Assembly (NCBI GenBank): GCA_934533135.1
Contig: CAKTBG010000002.1
Location: 62,001-126,000 of the forward strand
Direction of reading: 5' to 3'
DNA length: 64,000 nucleotides
Origin: an uncultured Faecalibacterium sp.
GTDB lineage: Bacteria > Bacillota > Clostridia > Oscillospirales > Ruminococcaceae
This document shows positions 25,917 through 32,864 of the stretch, one piece after another. The position numbers and the translations under genes were made by a program. How positions within the stretch are numbered: position 1 is the first letter of the stretch; the number at the start of each line of letters is the position of its first letter. The notes under the pieces were generated by a model, which saw nothing but the letters and a program-made list of their open reading frames with translations, searched no databases and was not told the origin of the DNA.

Positions 25917-25945
25917 TTGCAAAAGGGCGGCAAACGCGGTATTCT
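25917..25945 (+). promoter_or_regulatory. Promoter of the second amino acid ABC operon
   Basis: TTGCAA (25917-25922) and TATTCT (25940-25945), 17 bp apart. A small hairpin AAAGCGGT/ACCGCTTT follows at about 25975-26000, just before the ribosome binding site. Confidence 0.65.
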
Positions 25946-26016
25946 ATGGATGCGATTTAACAATTTAGCATGGTAAAGCGGTAAAACGAAACCGCTTTTG
26001 CAGGAGGGAAAGAATT

Positions 26017-26862
26017 ATGAAACGATTTGTATCCATGTTTTTGGCAGGTGCCATGGCTCTGAGCCTTGCGGCCTGCGGCGGCGCAGCATCCAGCACGGCA
26101 GCTTCGTCCACGGCGTCCAGCGCAGCGGCTTCTGCTTCGGCTGTGTCCGAGAGTGCGGACAGCGACCTCGCCTACATCAAGAGCAAGGGCAAGATGACCA
26201 TCGGCTACACCGTCTATGAGCCGATGAACTACACCGACGCCGACGGCAATTTCACCGGTTTTGATACCGAGCTGGCCACCGCCGTCTGCGAGAAGCTGGG
26301 CGTGGAGCCGGAGTTCGTCGAGATCAACTGGGATACCAAGATCGTGGAACTGGACGCCAAGAGCATCGACTGCATCTGGAACGGCATGACCATCACCGAT
26401 GACATCCAGCAGAACGCCGCCTGCACCAAGGCTTACGCCAAGAACGCACAGGTCGTGGTCGTGAAGGACGGCACCGAGTATGCCTCCACCGCCGATCTGG
26501 TCGGCAAGACCGTGGTGGCCGAGGCTGGCTCCGCCGGTGAGGGTGCCATCGCAGACGACGAGAATCTGGCGCAGGCCGATTATATTTCCAAGAGCGTCCA
26601 GACCGACTGCCTGATGGAAGTGGCTGCCGGCACTGCCGATGCCGCTGTGCTGGACCTGACGCTGGCCAACGCCATGATCGGCGAGGGCACCGATTACGCC
26701 AACCTGAAGATCGTGGATGAGCTGAACGCCGAGGAGTACGGCGTGGCCTTCCGCAAGGGCAGCGATGCCGCCGCCGCAGTGGATGCCGCCTTCGATGAGC
26801 TGAAGGCCGACGGCACCATGCAGGCTTTGGCCGATAAATACGATCTGGCTCTGGCCGACTGA
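26017..26862 (+). CDS. Amino acid ABC transporter substrate-binding lipoprotein 2
   Basis: 281 residues. Signal peptide with lipobox LAAC (Cys20), a low-complexity Ala/Ser linker, then a family 3 solute-binding domain: KSKGKMTIGYTVYEPMNYTDADG, FTGFDTELATAVCEKLG, DCIWNGMTITDDIQQ, and the late EYGVAFRKGSDAAAAVD. This set of motifs is typical of polar amino acid or cystine binding proteins. First gene of a binding protein-permease-ATPase operon. AGGAGGGAAAG precedes the ATG. Unlike the first SBP in the window it has no twin-arginine pair. Confidence 0.94.
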   Translation: MKRFVSMFLAGAMALSLAACGGAASSTAASSTASSAAASASAVSESADSDLAYIKSKGKMTIGYTVYEPMNYTDADGNFTGFDTELATAVCEKLGVEPEFVEINWDTKIVELDAKSIDCIWNGMTITDDIQQNAACTKAYAKNAQVVVVKDGTEYASTADLVGKTVVAEAGSAGEGAIADDENLAQADYISKSVQTDCLMEVAAGTADAAVLDLTLANAMIGEGTDYANLKIVDELNAEEYGVAFRKGSDAAAAVDAAFDELKADGTMQALADKYDLALAD

Positions 26863-26908
26863 GGTTTGGCCGGGAACATCAAACAACAGAAGTAACGGGT
26901 GTGTTTTT

Positions 26909-27562
26909 GTGGGTGTAATTGTAGGGCGTCTGTCCGGCGCGTTTCTGCTCAACTGTGAATTATTTGCTCTGACGCTGCTGTTCGCGCTGCCGCTGGGTCT
27001 GGTGGTGGCGTTCGGCTCCATGAGCCGGTGCAAGCCGCTGAGCGGCGTGGTCAAGACCTTTGTCTGGATCATCCGCGGCACACCGCTGATGCTGCAGATC
27101 ATCGTCATTTATCTGGGCCCCGGCCTGCTGGGGATGACCAATCCGTGGCCGTCAGGCTCCAGCGGCCGGATGGTCGCGGCGGTGGTGGCCTTTGCCATCA
27201 ATTACGCCTGCTATTTCTCCGAGATCTACCGCGGCGGCATCGAGGCGGTGCCGAAAGGTCAGACCGAGGCCGGTCAGGTGCTGGGCATGACCAAGAGCCA
27301 GATCTTCTTCAAAGTGACCCTGCTGCAGGTGGTCAAGCGCATTCTGCCCCCGATGGGCAATGAGATCATCACCCTTGTCAAGGATACCTCGCTGGCCAAC
27401 ACCATCGCCAACAAGGAAATCATCATGATGGCGAAGGAATACAGCGCGAAGGGTCTGATCTGGCCGCTGTTTTCCACCGCGCTGTTCTTCCTCGTGTTCG
27501 TCGGTGTACTGACGATCCTGTTCAACTGGGCCGAGAAGAAGATGGATTATTTCCGCTGCTGA
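26909..27562 (+). CDS. Amino acid ABC transporter permease
   Basis: 217 residues, HisM/GlnP type with about five helices. Signatures: IIRGTPLMLQIIVIYLG, then coupling loop GIEAVPKGQTEAGQVLGM and KRILPPMGNEIITLVKDTSLA. A single permease gene in this operon implies a homodimeric pore, in contrast to the two-permease operon at 7-10 kb. The start is a GTG at 26909 without a strong binding site; the exact N-terminus is uncertain by a few codons. Confidence 0.92.
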   Translation: MGVIVGRLSGAFLLNCELFALTLLFALPLGLVVAFGSMSRCKPLSGVVKTFVWIIRGTPLMLQIIVIYLGPGLLGMTNPWPSGSSGRMVAAVVAFAINYACYFSEIYRGGIEAVPKGQTEAGQVLGMTKSQIFFKVTLLQVVKRILPPMGNEIITLVKDTSLANTIANKEIIMMAKEYSAKGLIWPLFSTALFFLVFVGVLTILFNWAEKKMDYFRC

Positions 27563-27577
27563 GAGGAGAAACGAATT

Positions 27578-28360
27578 ATGGCATTGTTGGAAGCCTCCGG
27601 CATCGGCAAGAATTTCGGAGACACGCACGTTTTAAAAGACATTTCCCTTACCCTCGAGCAGGGCGAGGCATTGGCGATCATTGGCTCGTCCGGCTCGGGC
27701 AAGACCACCCTGCTGCGCTGCCTGAACTTCTTGGAGCGGCCGGACACCGGTGTGATCAAGGTGGGCGGTGAGGTGATGTGGGATGCCGCTGACCCTGCCA
27801 CCCAAAAAGAGAGCGAGATCCGCAAAAAGCGGCTCCACTTCGGGCTGGTGTTCCAGAATTTCAACCTGTTCCCGCAGTATACCGCCCTGCAGAATGTCAT
27901 GCTGGCGGGGGAGCTGCTGGCAAAGGAACGCCCGGACTATAAGGCGAACAAAAAGCAGATCCATGCCGAGCTGGAAGCGCAGGCGCGGGAGCTGCTGACG
28001 CAGATGGGGCTGTCGGAGCGTGCCGGCCACTACCCGCACCAGCTGTCGGGCGGGCAGCAGCAGCGCGTCGCCATCGCCCGTGCGCTGGCTCTCCACCCGG
28101 ACATCCTCTGCTTCGACGAGCCGACCAGCGCACTCGACCCGGAGCTGACCGGTGAGGTCCTCCGCGTTCTGCGGGATCTCGCCGACCGCAAGACCACCAT
28201 GATCATCGTCACCCACGAGATGCACTTTGCCCGCGACGTGGCTGACCGCATCCTCTTCATGGACGGCGGCGTGGTGGTGGAGGAAGGCCCGGCAAAACAG
28301 CTCATCGACCACCCGCAGGAGGAGCGCACCAAACAGTTCCTCGCACATTATTCGGAATAA
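27578..28360 (+). CDS. Amino acid ABC transporter ATP-binding protein
   Basis: 260 residues. Walker A GSSGSGKTT (residues 35-43), Q-loop FQNFNLFPQ, signature [15 protein letters not shown], Walker [13 protein letters not shown] and H-loop VTHEMHFARDVADR, all intact. It carries an insertion (ELLAKERPDYKANKKQIHAE) after the Q-loop common in polar amino acid ATPases of Clostridia. Last gene of the operon, 15 bp after the permease stop, with GAGAGGAG before the ATG. Confidence 0.94.
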   Translation: MALLEASGIGKNFGDTHVLKDISLTLEQGEALAIIGSSGSGKTTLLRCLNFLERPDTGVIKVGGEVMWDAADPATQKESEIRKKRLHFGLVFQNFNLFPQYTALQNVMLAGELLAKERPDYKANKKQIHAELEAQARELLTQMGLSERAGHYPHQLSGGQQQRVAIARALALHPDILCFDEPTSALDPELTGEVLRVLRDLADRKTTMIIVTHEMHFARDVADRILFMDGGVVVEEGPAKQLIDHPQEERTKQFLAHYSE

Positions 28361-28380
28361 CAGAGTTGCTGTACGATGGC

Positions 28381-28514
28381 AACCTCTCAGTCGAGCTAAC
28401 GCTCGCCAGCTCCCCTAGTAGGGGAGCCTTTGGCAAATAGAGAAGCTTTAATCGACTGCCAAGGCCTCTCCTCAGTAGGAGAGGTGGCATCCCGAAGGGA
28501 TGACGGAGAGGTTG
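28381..28514. repeat. Dispersed palindromic repeat, full two-arm copy
   Basis: AACCTCTCAGTC ... GCTCCCCTAGTAGGGGAGC CTTTGGCA, a short centre, then TGCCAAGGCCTCTCC ... GATGACGGAGAGGTT. Ends are inverted with respect to each other and inner stems are also self-complementary. Confidence 0.8.
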
Positions 28515-28547
28515 AACGCCGCGTGCAGCTTTTTTATTTTATATCGT

Positions 28548-28595
28548 CCATTCTACCACCAGTCGGTTGCGCCTGCCGCCCAAATCTACTATACT
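28548..28595 (+). promoter_or_regulatory. Promoter of the XRE membrane regulator with shared upstream box
   Basis: TTGCGC (28567-28572) and TATACT (28590-28595), 17 bp apart. The 25 bases reaching into the -35 box (CGTCCATTCTACCACCAGTC followed by GGTTG) recur almost exactly before the D,D-carboxypeptidase gene at about 30066. Confidence 0.65.
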
Positions 28596-28626
28596 GGAAC
28601 CAGAAAACCGGACAGGAGGATGCACA

Positions 28627-29424
28627 ATGGAACGACAAAGCTATGAACTGGACAAACAGGCTCTCGGCAGTTTTTTGGCGCAGCTGCGGAAAGAAAAAGG
28701 CTGGACCCAGAAAGACCTCGCCGAACGGCTGTACATCTCGGATAAGGCCGTGAGCAAATGGGAGCGTGGCCTGAGTGCCCCGGATGTTTCCATGCTGATG
28801 CCGCTGGCTGAGCTGCTGGGGGTGTCGGTGACGGAACTTCTGGAAGGTCGGCGGCTGGAAGAACCGGCCATTCCGGTGGGGGAAGTGGATGAGCTGATCC
28901 GGAAAGCACTGATGTTCCCCGTCGAGCCGCCCGAAATCCAGCAGGAGAGGATCCGGAAGTATCTTCCGGCCTACCTGATCTGCGGCATTCTGGGAGCAGC
29001 CGAAGCGATGCTGGTCTGGAAGATGGGCTGGGCGGTTCCGGTGATGGAGAGCTTTCTGATCCTCGGGAGTGTGTTGGGATTGGTATTCGGCGCGTATTTC
29101 TGTTTCTGGTTCGAGGAGACCCTGCCACGCTACTACGACGAAAACAAGATCAGCAACTTTGCCCACGGCGGAATGCGGCTCAATATCCCGGGTGTGTACT
29201 ACAATAACCGGAATTGGAAGCCGATTCTGAAGGTACTGCGCATCTGGTCGATGGCGGCTGAGCTGCTGATGCCGCCGGTCTGTGTGCTGATGTCGTGGCT
29301 GCGGAACGCAACTGGAATTCAGACGGAGATGTTGGTGCTGGCTCTGTATCTTGGCGGGCTGTTTGTGCCGGTCGTAGTCACCGCAAAGCGGTACGAATAT
29401 GGCCAACCGATGAAAAAGAATTGA
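28627..29424 (+). CDS. XRE-family HTH regulator with membrane domain
   Basis: 265 residues. Residues 8-70 form a canonical Cro/C1-type helix-turn-helix: LGSFLAQLRKEKGWTQKDLAERLY followed by DKAVSKWERGLSAPDVS. The rest contains about four hydrophobic segments (LICGILGAAEAMLVW, FLILGSVLGLVFGAYFCFW, AAELLMPPVCVLM, LALYLGGLFVPVVV), so the DNA-binding head is membrane tethered. Proteins of this layout are frequent in Clostridia; signals are unknown. The ATG at 28627 follows AGGAGG. Its promoter shares a box with that of the carboxypeptidase gene downstream, so common control is possible. Confidence 0.87.
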   Translation: MERQSYELDKQALGSFLAQLRKEKGWTQKDLAERLYISDKAVSKWERGLSAPDVSMLMPLAELLGVSVTELLEGRRLEEPAIPVGEVDELIRKALMFPVEPPEIQQERIRKYLPAYLICGILGAAEAMLVWKMGWAVPVMESFLILGSVLGLVFGAYFCFWFEETLPRYYDENKISNFAHGGMRLNIPGVYYNNRNWKPILKVLRIWSMAAELLMPPVCVLMSWLRNATGIQTEMLVLALYLGGLFVPVVVTAKRYEYGQPMKKN

Positions 29425-29534
29425 GAAGGGCAGTGCAAGTCTGTTTTGTGCAACGGCGTTTGCTTCTGAAGAACAACGTCTGAAAATTTTTCACGTTTGT
29501 CCAAAAACAACGTAAACGCCGAAAATTCCAGACG

Positions 29535-29556
29535 ACAACGGAAACCGTTGTGCTAT
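29535..29556 (+). promoter_or_regulatory. -10 box with overlapping inverted repeat
   Basis: ACAACGG-AAA-CCGTTGT (29535-29551) is a perfect 7 bp inverted repeat ending two bases before... the TATAAT at 29555 region (GTTGTGCTATAATG). No consensus -35 is visible at 17 bp, so the repeat may be an activator or repressor site. Confidence 0.5.
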
Positions 29557-29603
29557 AATGAAGACATTGAAAATCCCCATATTCGGAGTAGGAGGTCTGA
29601 ACA

Positions 29604-29900
29604 ATGAAGGAAATGAAACAGCAAATCGCAGCAGCACTCCTTGCAGGAGTGGTGCTCACATCCGGTGTTCCGGCACTGGCAGCGGGTGTGCCCGCTGGTG
29701 CGGCCCCGCAGAATGCGGCGGCAGTCCAGATGGCGGAAGACGGGATCATGCTGAGCGATGTGGACGAGGAAGTGCCCCTGTCCGTCGATGAAGAAGTGCC
29801 GCTGTCCGTCGATGAAGAAGTGCCTCTGAGCATCCTGCCCGACACGCCGTTCTTCCATGCCCTGCAAAAGCTGCTCAAGCTGTTTGGCTGGAAATCCTAA
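29604..29900 (+). CDS. Small secreted protein with tandem DEEVPLSV repeats
   Basis: 98 residues. A signal peptide (KQQIAAALLAGVVLTSGVPALA, likely cleaved near residue 27) precedes an alanine-rich stretch and three tandem copies of an acidic octapeptide DEEVPLSV (about residues 54-77, encoded by 24 bp direct repeats), then a short amphipathic tail FHALQKLLKLFGWKS. No family recognised. The cationic amphipathic C-terminus after an acidic region would fit a secreted peptide precursor, but that is speculation. AGTAGGAGGT precedes the ATG. It sits between the XRE regulator and a carboxypeptidase gene. Confidence 0.7.
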   Translation: MKEMKQQIAAALLAGVVLTSGVPALAAGVPAGAAPQNAAAVQMAEDGIMLSDVDEEVPLSVDEEVPLSVDEEVPLSILPDTPFFHALQKLLKLFGWKS

Positions 29901-29927
29901 GAGCGGGCAAAAGTTTGCAAAAAACTC

Positions 29928-30010
29928 TTGCAAAACCGCGGAGTCCTGAGTATAATACCACTCGTGAAACAAAACGTCCTGCCGCTTACCGGCAGGGCGT
30001 TTTTGTCGGA
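29928..30010 (+). ncRNA. Promoter-hairpin leader module, copy A
   Basis: TTGCAA (29928-29933), 17 bp, TATAAT (29951-29956), then a short transcript containing GTGAAAC and the hairpin CGTCCTGCCG-CTTAC-CGGCAGGGCG ending in TTTTT. The predicted RNA is about 45 nt. Copy B at 31143 is nearly identical from the -10 box to ten bases past the terminator. Either a terminated leader or a small RNA. Confidence 0.6.
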
Positions 30011-30065
30011 AAAAGGGAAGCCTTTGGTACGAATGTAGGGGGGAAACTCTTTTTTCATGCTTTAC

Positions 30066-30116
30066 CGTCCATTCTACCATCAGTCGGTTGCGGTTTTGAG
30101 GCAGATACGCTACACT
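30066..30116 (+). promoter_or_regulatory. Promoter of the D,D-carboxypeptidase gene with shared upstream box
   Basis: TTGCGG (30088-30093) and TACACT (30111-30116), 17 bp apart, preceded by the CGTCCATTCTACCAT/CAGTCGG box found also at 28548. CTGGAAC follows both -10 boxes. Confidence 0.6.
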
Positions 30117-30198
30117 GGAACTGTCAAAGAAAAATGATGCAGGAAACACTTCCTCTCGTTCGTTTTAGTGAGTGGAAACGAAAGGGGAAGTGAAAGCG

Positions 30199-31077
30199 AT
30201 GAAAAACAGACGGCACAGAAAAAAACGGTGTCGGGTCCGGCTGATTTTACTTATCCTGCTGTTGCTGGCGATACTGGTTTTGTGGCCGAAGAGGGTGCAT
30301 CTGGACGGCCTGATCAGCCCGAACGCGATTTTGCTGGAAGCGGACAGCGGCGAAGTTCTGGCTGAGAAAAATGCGGACTCGCAAATTTATCCGGCCTCCA
30401 TGACGAAGATGATGACCGTTCTGCTCGCCATCGAAGCGGAACCCGACCTCGACCGGCAGGTGACGATACCCGAGGATGTCTTTCCGGCGTTGGAGCAGGA
30501 GGGAGCATCAATGGCCGGATTCAAGCCCGGCGAAGTCGTCACCATACGGGATTTGCTGTATGGTGCGCTCCTGCCGTCCGGTGCAGAGTGCTGTGAAACG
30601 CTGGCACGGCTGGTATCCGGAACAAAAGCAGATTTTGTCGCCTTGATGAACCAGAAAGCGGCAGAGCTGGGGATGACCTCCACCCACTTCTGCAACCCGA
30701 CTGGCCTGCACGACCCGGAACACGTCTCAACGGTACGGGATATCTCCACACTTCTCCGGGAGGCTGTCCGGAACGAAACGTTTCGGAAAATCCTGACAAC
30801 GGAACGCTATACCATCCAGCCGACCAACCTGCACCCGAAGGGCTTTACCGTGACAAACACCCTGCTCAGGGAACTGAACGGGGATGAGATCCGCACCGGG
30901 AAGATTCTGGGCGGCAAGACCGGCTACACCAGCGAGGCCGGACTGTGTCTTGCCAGCATCGCTGAGGTGAAGGAAAAGGAGTATCTGCTCGTCACAGCCG
31001 GTGCGCTGGGGAACCACGAAACAGAGCAATATCACATCGAAGATGCGGTAAAAGCGTACCGCCAGCTGGCACGCTGA
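30199..31077 (+). CDS. D-alanyl-D-alanine carboxypeptidase (peptidase S11)
   Basis: 292 residues. A basic N-terminus and one membrane helix (LILLILLLLAILVLW) anchor the protein outside the cell. The penicillin-binding motifs are SMTK (PASMTKMMT, nucleophile serine), SGA in LPSGAECCE at the SxN position, and KTG in GGKTGYT. It trims the terminal D-Ala from peptidoglycan stem peptides. The second motif has Ala where most S11 enzymes have Asn, which could alter activity. The ATG at 30199 is chosen by hydrophobic N-terminus; a GTG at 30172 is an alternative. Own promoter at 30088. Confidence 0.87.
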   Translation: MKNRRHRKKRCRVRLILLILLLLAILVLWPKRVHLDGLISPNAILLEADSGEVLAEKNADSQIYPASMTKMMTVLLAIEAEPDLDRQVTIPEDVFPALEQEGASMAGFKPGEVVTIRDLLYGALLPSGAECCETLARLVSGTKADFVALMNQKAAELGMTSTHFCNPTGLHDPEHVSTVRDISTLLREAVRNETFRKILTTERYTIQPTNLHPKGFTVTNTLLRELNGDEIRTGKILGGKTGYTSEAGLCLASIAEVKEKEYLLVTAGALGNHETEQYHIEDAVKAYRQLAR

Positions 31078-31142
31078 AGCCTTTGCGCAGAATTACTAAT
31101 TTTTGCGGCAAAATACGGGATATCCTTATAAAAAGAACTATC

Positions 31143-31225
31143 TTGCAAAATGACTGTAAGGCGATTATAATACCATTCATGAAACAAAAACGTCCTGCCG
31201 TTTATCGGCAGGGCGTTTTTGTCGG
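31143..31225 (+). ncRNA. Promoter-hairpin leader module, copy B
   Basis: TTGCAA (31143-31148), 17 bp, TATAAT (31166-31171), then ATGAAAC and CGTCCTGCCG-TTTAT-CGGCAGGGCG with TTTTT. Stem sequence is identical to copy A while the loop and linker differ by transitions, which suggests a maintained RNA structure. It precedes the MATE gene by about 60 bp. Confidence 0.6.
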
Positions 31226-31284
31226 AAAACATGAGAAAATTCTGAGGAAAACACTTGCAGCCACCCTTGGGAGGGGGTTCCGAT

Positions 31285-32640
31285 ATGACAAAAGATATGA
31301 CGCAGGGCAGCCCGCTCAAGCTGCTGCTGGCATTTGCGGTGCCGCTGATGCTGGGAAGTCTGTTCCAGCAGTTCTACAATCTGGCGGATACCATCATTGT
31401 GGGTCGGTTCGTCGGTGTGGAGGCATTGGCGGCGGTCGGCAGCGTCGGCGGCCTGAACTATCTGGTGCTGGGGTTCGTCAACGGCATTGCCTGCGGCTTC
31501 TCCATCCCCATCTCATGGACCTTCGGCGCGAAGGATTACCGCGAGATGCGCCGGTACACGGCCAACGCCGTCTGGCTGTCCATTTTCTTTGCCGTGGTGC
31601 TGACCATCGTGACGGTGGCACTGACCCGCTCGATCCTCGTCTGGACCAACACCCCGGCCAACATCATTGATCTGGCCGATATCTACATCCGCACCATCTT
31701 CTGGGGCATCCCGTTCACCCTGCTGTACAATATGACCAGTGCGTTGATGCGCGCTCTGGGCGACAGCAAGCGTCCGCTCTATTTTCTGCTGGTGGCCAGC
31801 GTGCTGAACATCGGCCTCGACCTTGTCTGCATCATTGTCTTTAAGATGGGTGCCTTCGGCGCGGCCTTTGCCACGGTGTTCAGTCAGGCGGTGGCCGGGA
31901 TCGGCAGCCTGATCTATCTCTTCCGCCACTACGAAGAGCTGCACTGGTCGAAAGAAGAGGGGCGGCTCAGCACCACCCACTGCCTCAAGCTCTGCAACAT
32001 GGGCATCCCGATGGGTCTGCAGTGCAGCATCACAGCCATTGGCTCCGTCGTCCTGCAGGGTGCGGTCAATGGTCTGGGCAGCGACATCGTGGCCGCACAG
32101 ACCGCAGGCAGCAAGGCCGCCCAGTTCCTCTCCGTTCCGCTGGAAAGCATCGGCACGGCCATGACCACCTACGCCAGCCAGAACATCGGCGCACACGACC
32201 TCAAGCGGGTGGATCGCGGTGTGTATACGGCCCTTGGCATCGGCTGTGTTTACAGTGTGGCGTCGTTCCTGATCCTCCGCGTGCTGGATAAGCCGCTGAT
32301 CGGCCTCTTCCTCAGCGGCGATCAGGGGGAGATCATGGCCAACGCCCAGAGCTTCATCTTCTGGAACAGTGTGTTCTACATCCCGCTGGCGGTGCTCATC
32401 ATCTACCGGTACACCATTCAGGGCTTGGGCTACTCGGGGCTGGCCATGTTTGCCGGTGTTGCCGAGATGATCGCCCGTGCGCTGGTCGGTTTCCTGTTTG
32501 TGCCGCTGTGGAATTATTTTGCAGCCTGCATCGCAAACCCTGTGGCATGGATCTTCGCCTGTGCCTTCCTGATCCCGGCATATCTGGCGGTACACCGCCG
32601 CCTGCTGAAGGAAAAGGATATGGGGCACGCAACAATTTAA
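31285..32640 (+). CDS. MATE family efflux transporter
   Basis: 451 residues, about twelve helices in two similar halves. MATE/DinF hallmarks: GSPLKLLLAFAVPLMLGSLFQQFYNLADTI at the N-terminus (in two parts) and VGRFVGVEALAAVGSVG, with the internal repeat half starting near CLKLCNMGIPMGLQ. It should export cationic compounds using a Na+ or H+ gradient. The ATG at 31285 follows GGGAGGGGG. Downstream lies a palindromic repeat copy that may end transcription. Confidence 0.93.
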   Translation: MTKDMTQGSPLKLLLAFAVPLMLGSLFQQFYNLADTIIVGRFVGVEALAAVGSVGGLNYLVLGFVNGIACGFSIPISWTFGAKDYREMRRYTANAVWLSIFFAVVLTIVTVALTRSILVWTNTPANIIDLADIYIRTIFWGIPFTLLYNMTSALMRALGDSKRPLYFLLVASVLNIGLDLVCIIVFKMGAFGAAFATVFSQAVAGIGSLIYLFRHYEELHWSKEEGRLSTTHCLKLCNMGIPMGLQCSITAIGSVVLQGAVNGLGSDIVAAQTAGSKAAQFLSVPLESIGTAMTTYASQNIGAHDLKRVDRGVYTALGIGCVYSVASFLILRVLDKPLIGLFLSGDQGEIMANAQSFIFWNSVFYIPLAVLIIYRYTIQGLGYSGLAMFAGVAEMIARALVGFLFVPLWNYFAACIANPVAWIFACAFLIPAYLAVHRRLLKEKDMGHATI

Positions 32641-32646
32641 AATGGT

Positions 32647-32780
32647 AAACCTCTCCGTCTCGCTGCGCTCGCCAGCTCTCCTAATAGGAGAGCCTTTGGC
32701 AAAAAGGCAGAGCTTTGCGATATGCCAAGGCCTCCCCTCCGTAGGGGAGGTGGCATCGCGGCAGCGATGACGGAGAGGTT
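32647..32780. repeat. Dispersed palindromic repeat, full two-arm copy
   Basis: AACCTCTCCGTC ... CTCTCCTAATAGGAGAGCCTTTGGCA, then TGCCAAGGCCTCCCC ... GATGACGGAGAGGTT plus T run. The layout equals that at 28381; the ending T run would allow termination of the MATE transcript. Confidence 0.8.
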
Positions 32781-32801
32781 TTTTTATTCTGCCACGACCT
32801 A

Positions 32802-32830
32802 TTGTTTTTGTTTGAAGAAACGATTATACT
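32802..32830 (+). promoter_or_regulatory. Promoter of recD2
   Basis: TTGTTT (32802-32807) and TATACT (32825-32830), 17 bp apart. Confidence 0.6.
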
Positions 32831-32864
32831 AATACTGATTCTGTCGGGAAAAGGCGGTGAGGAA

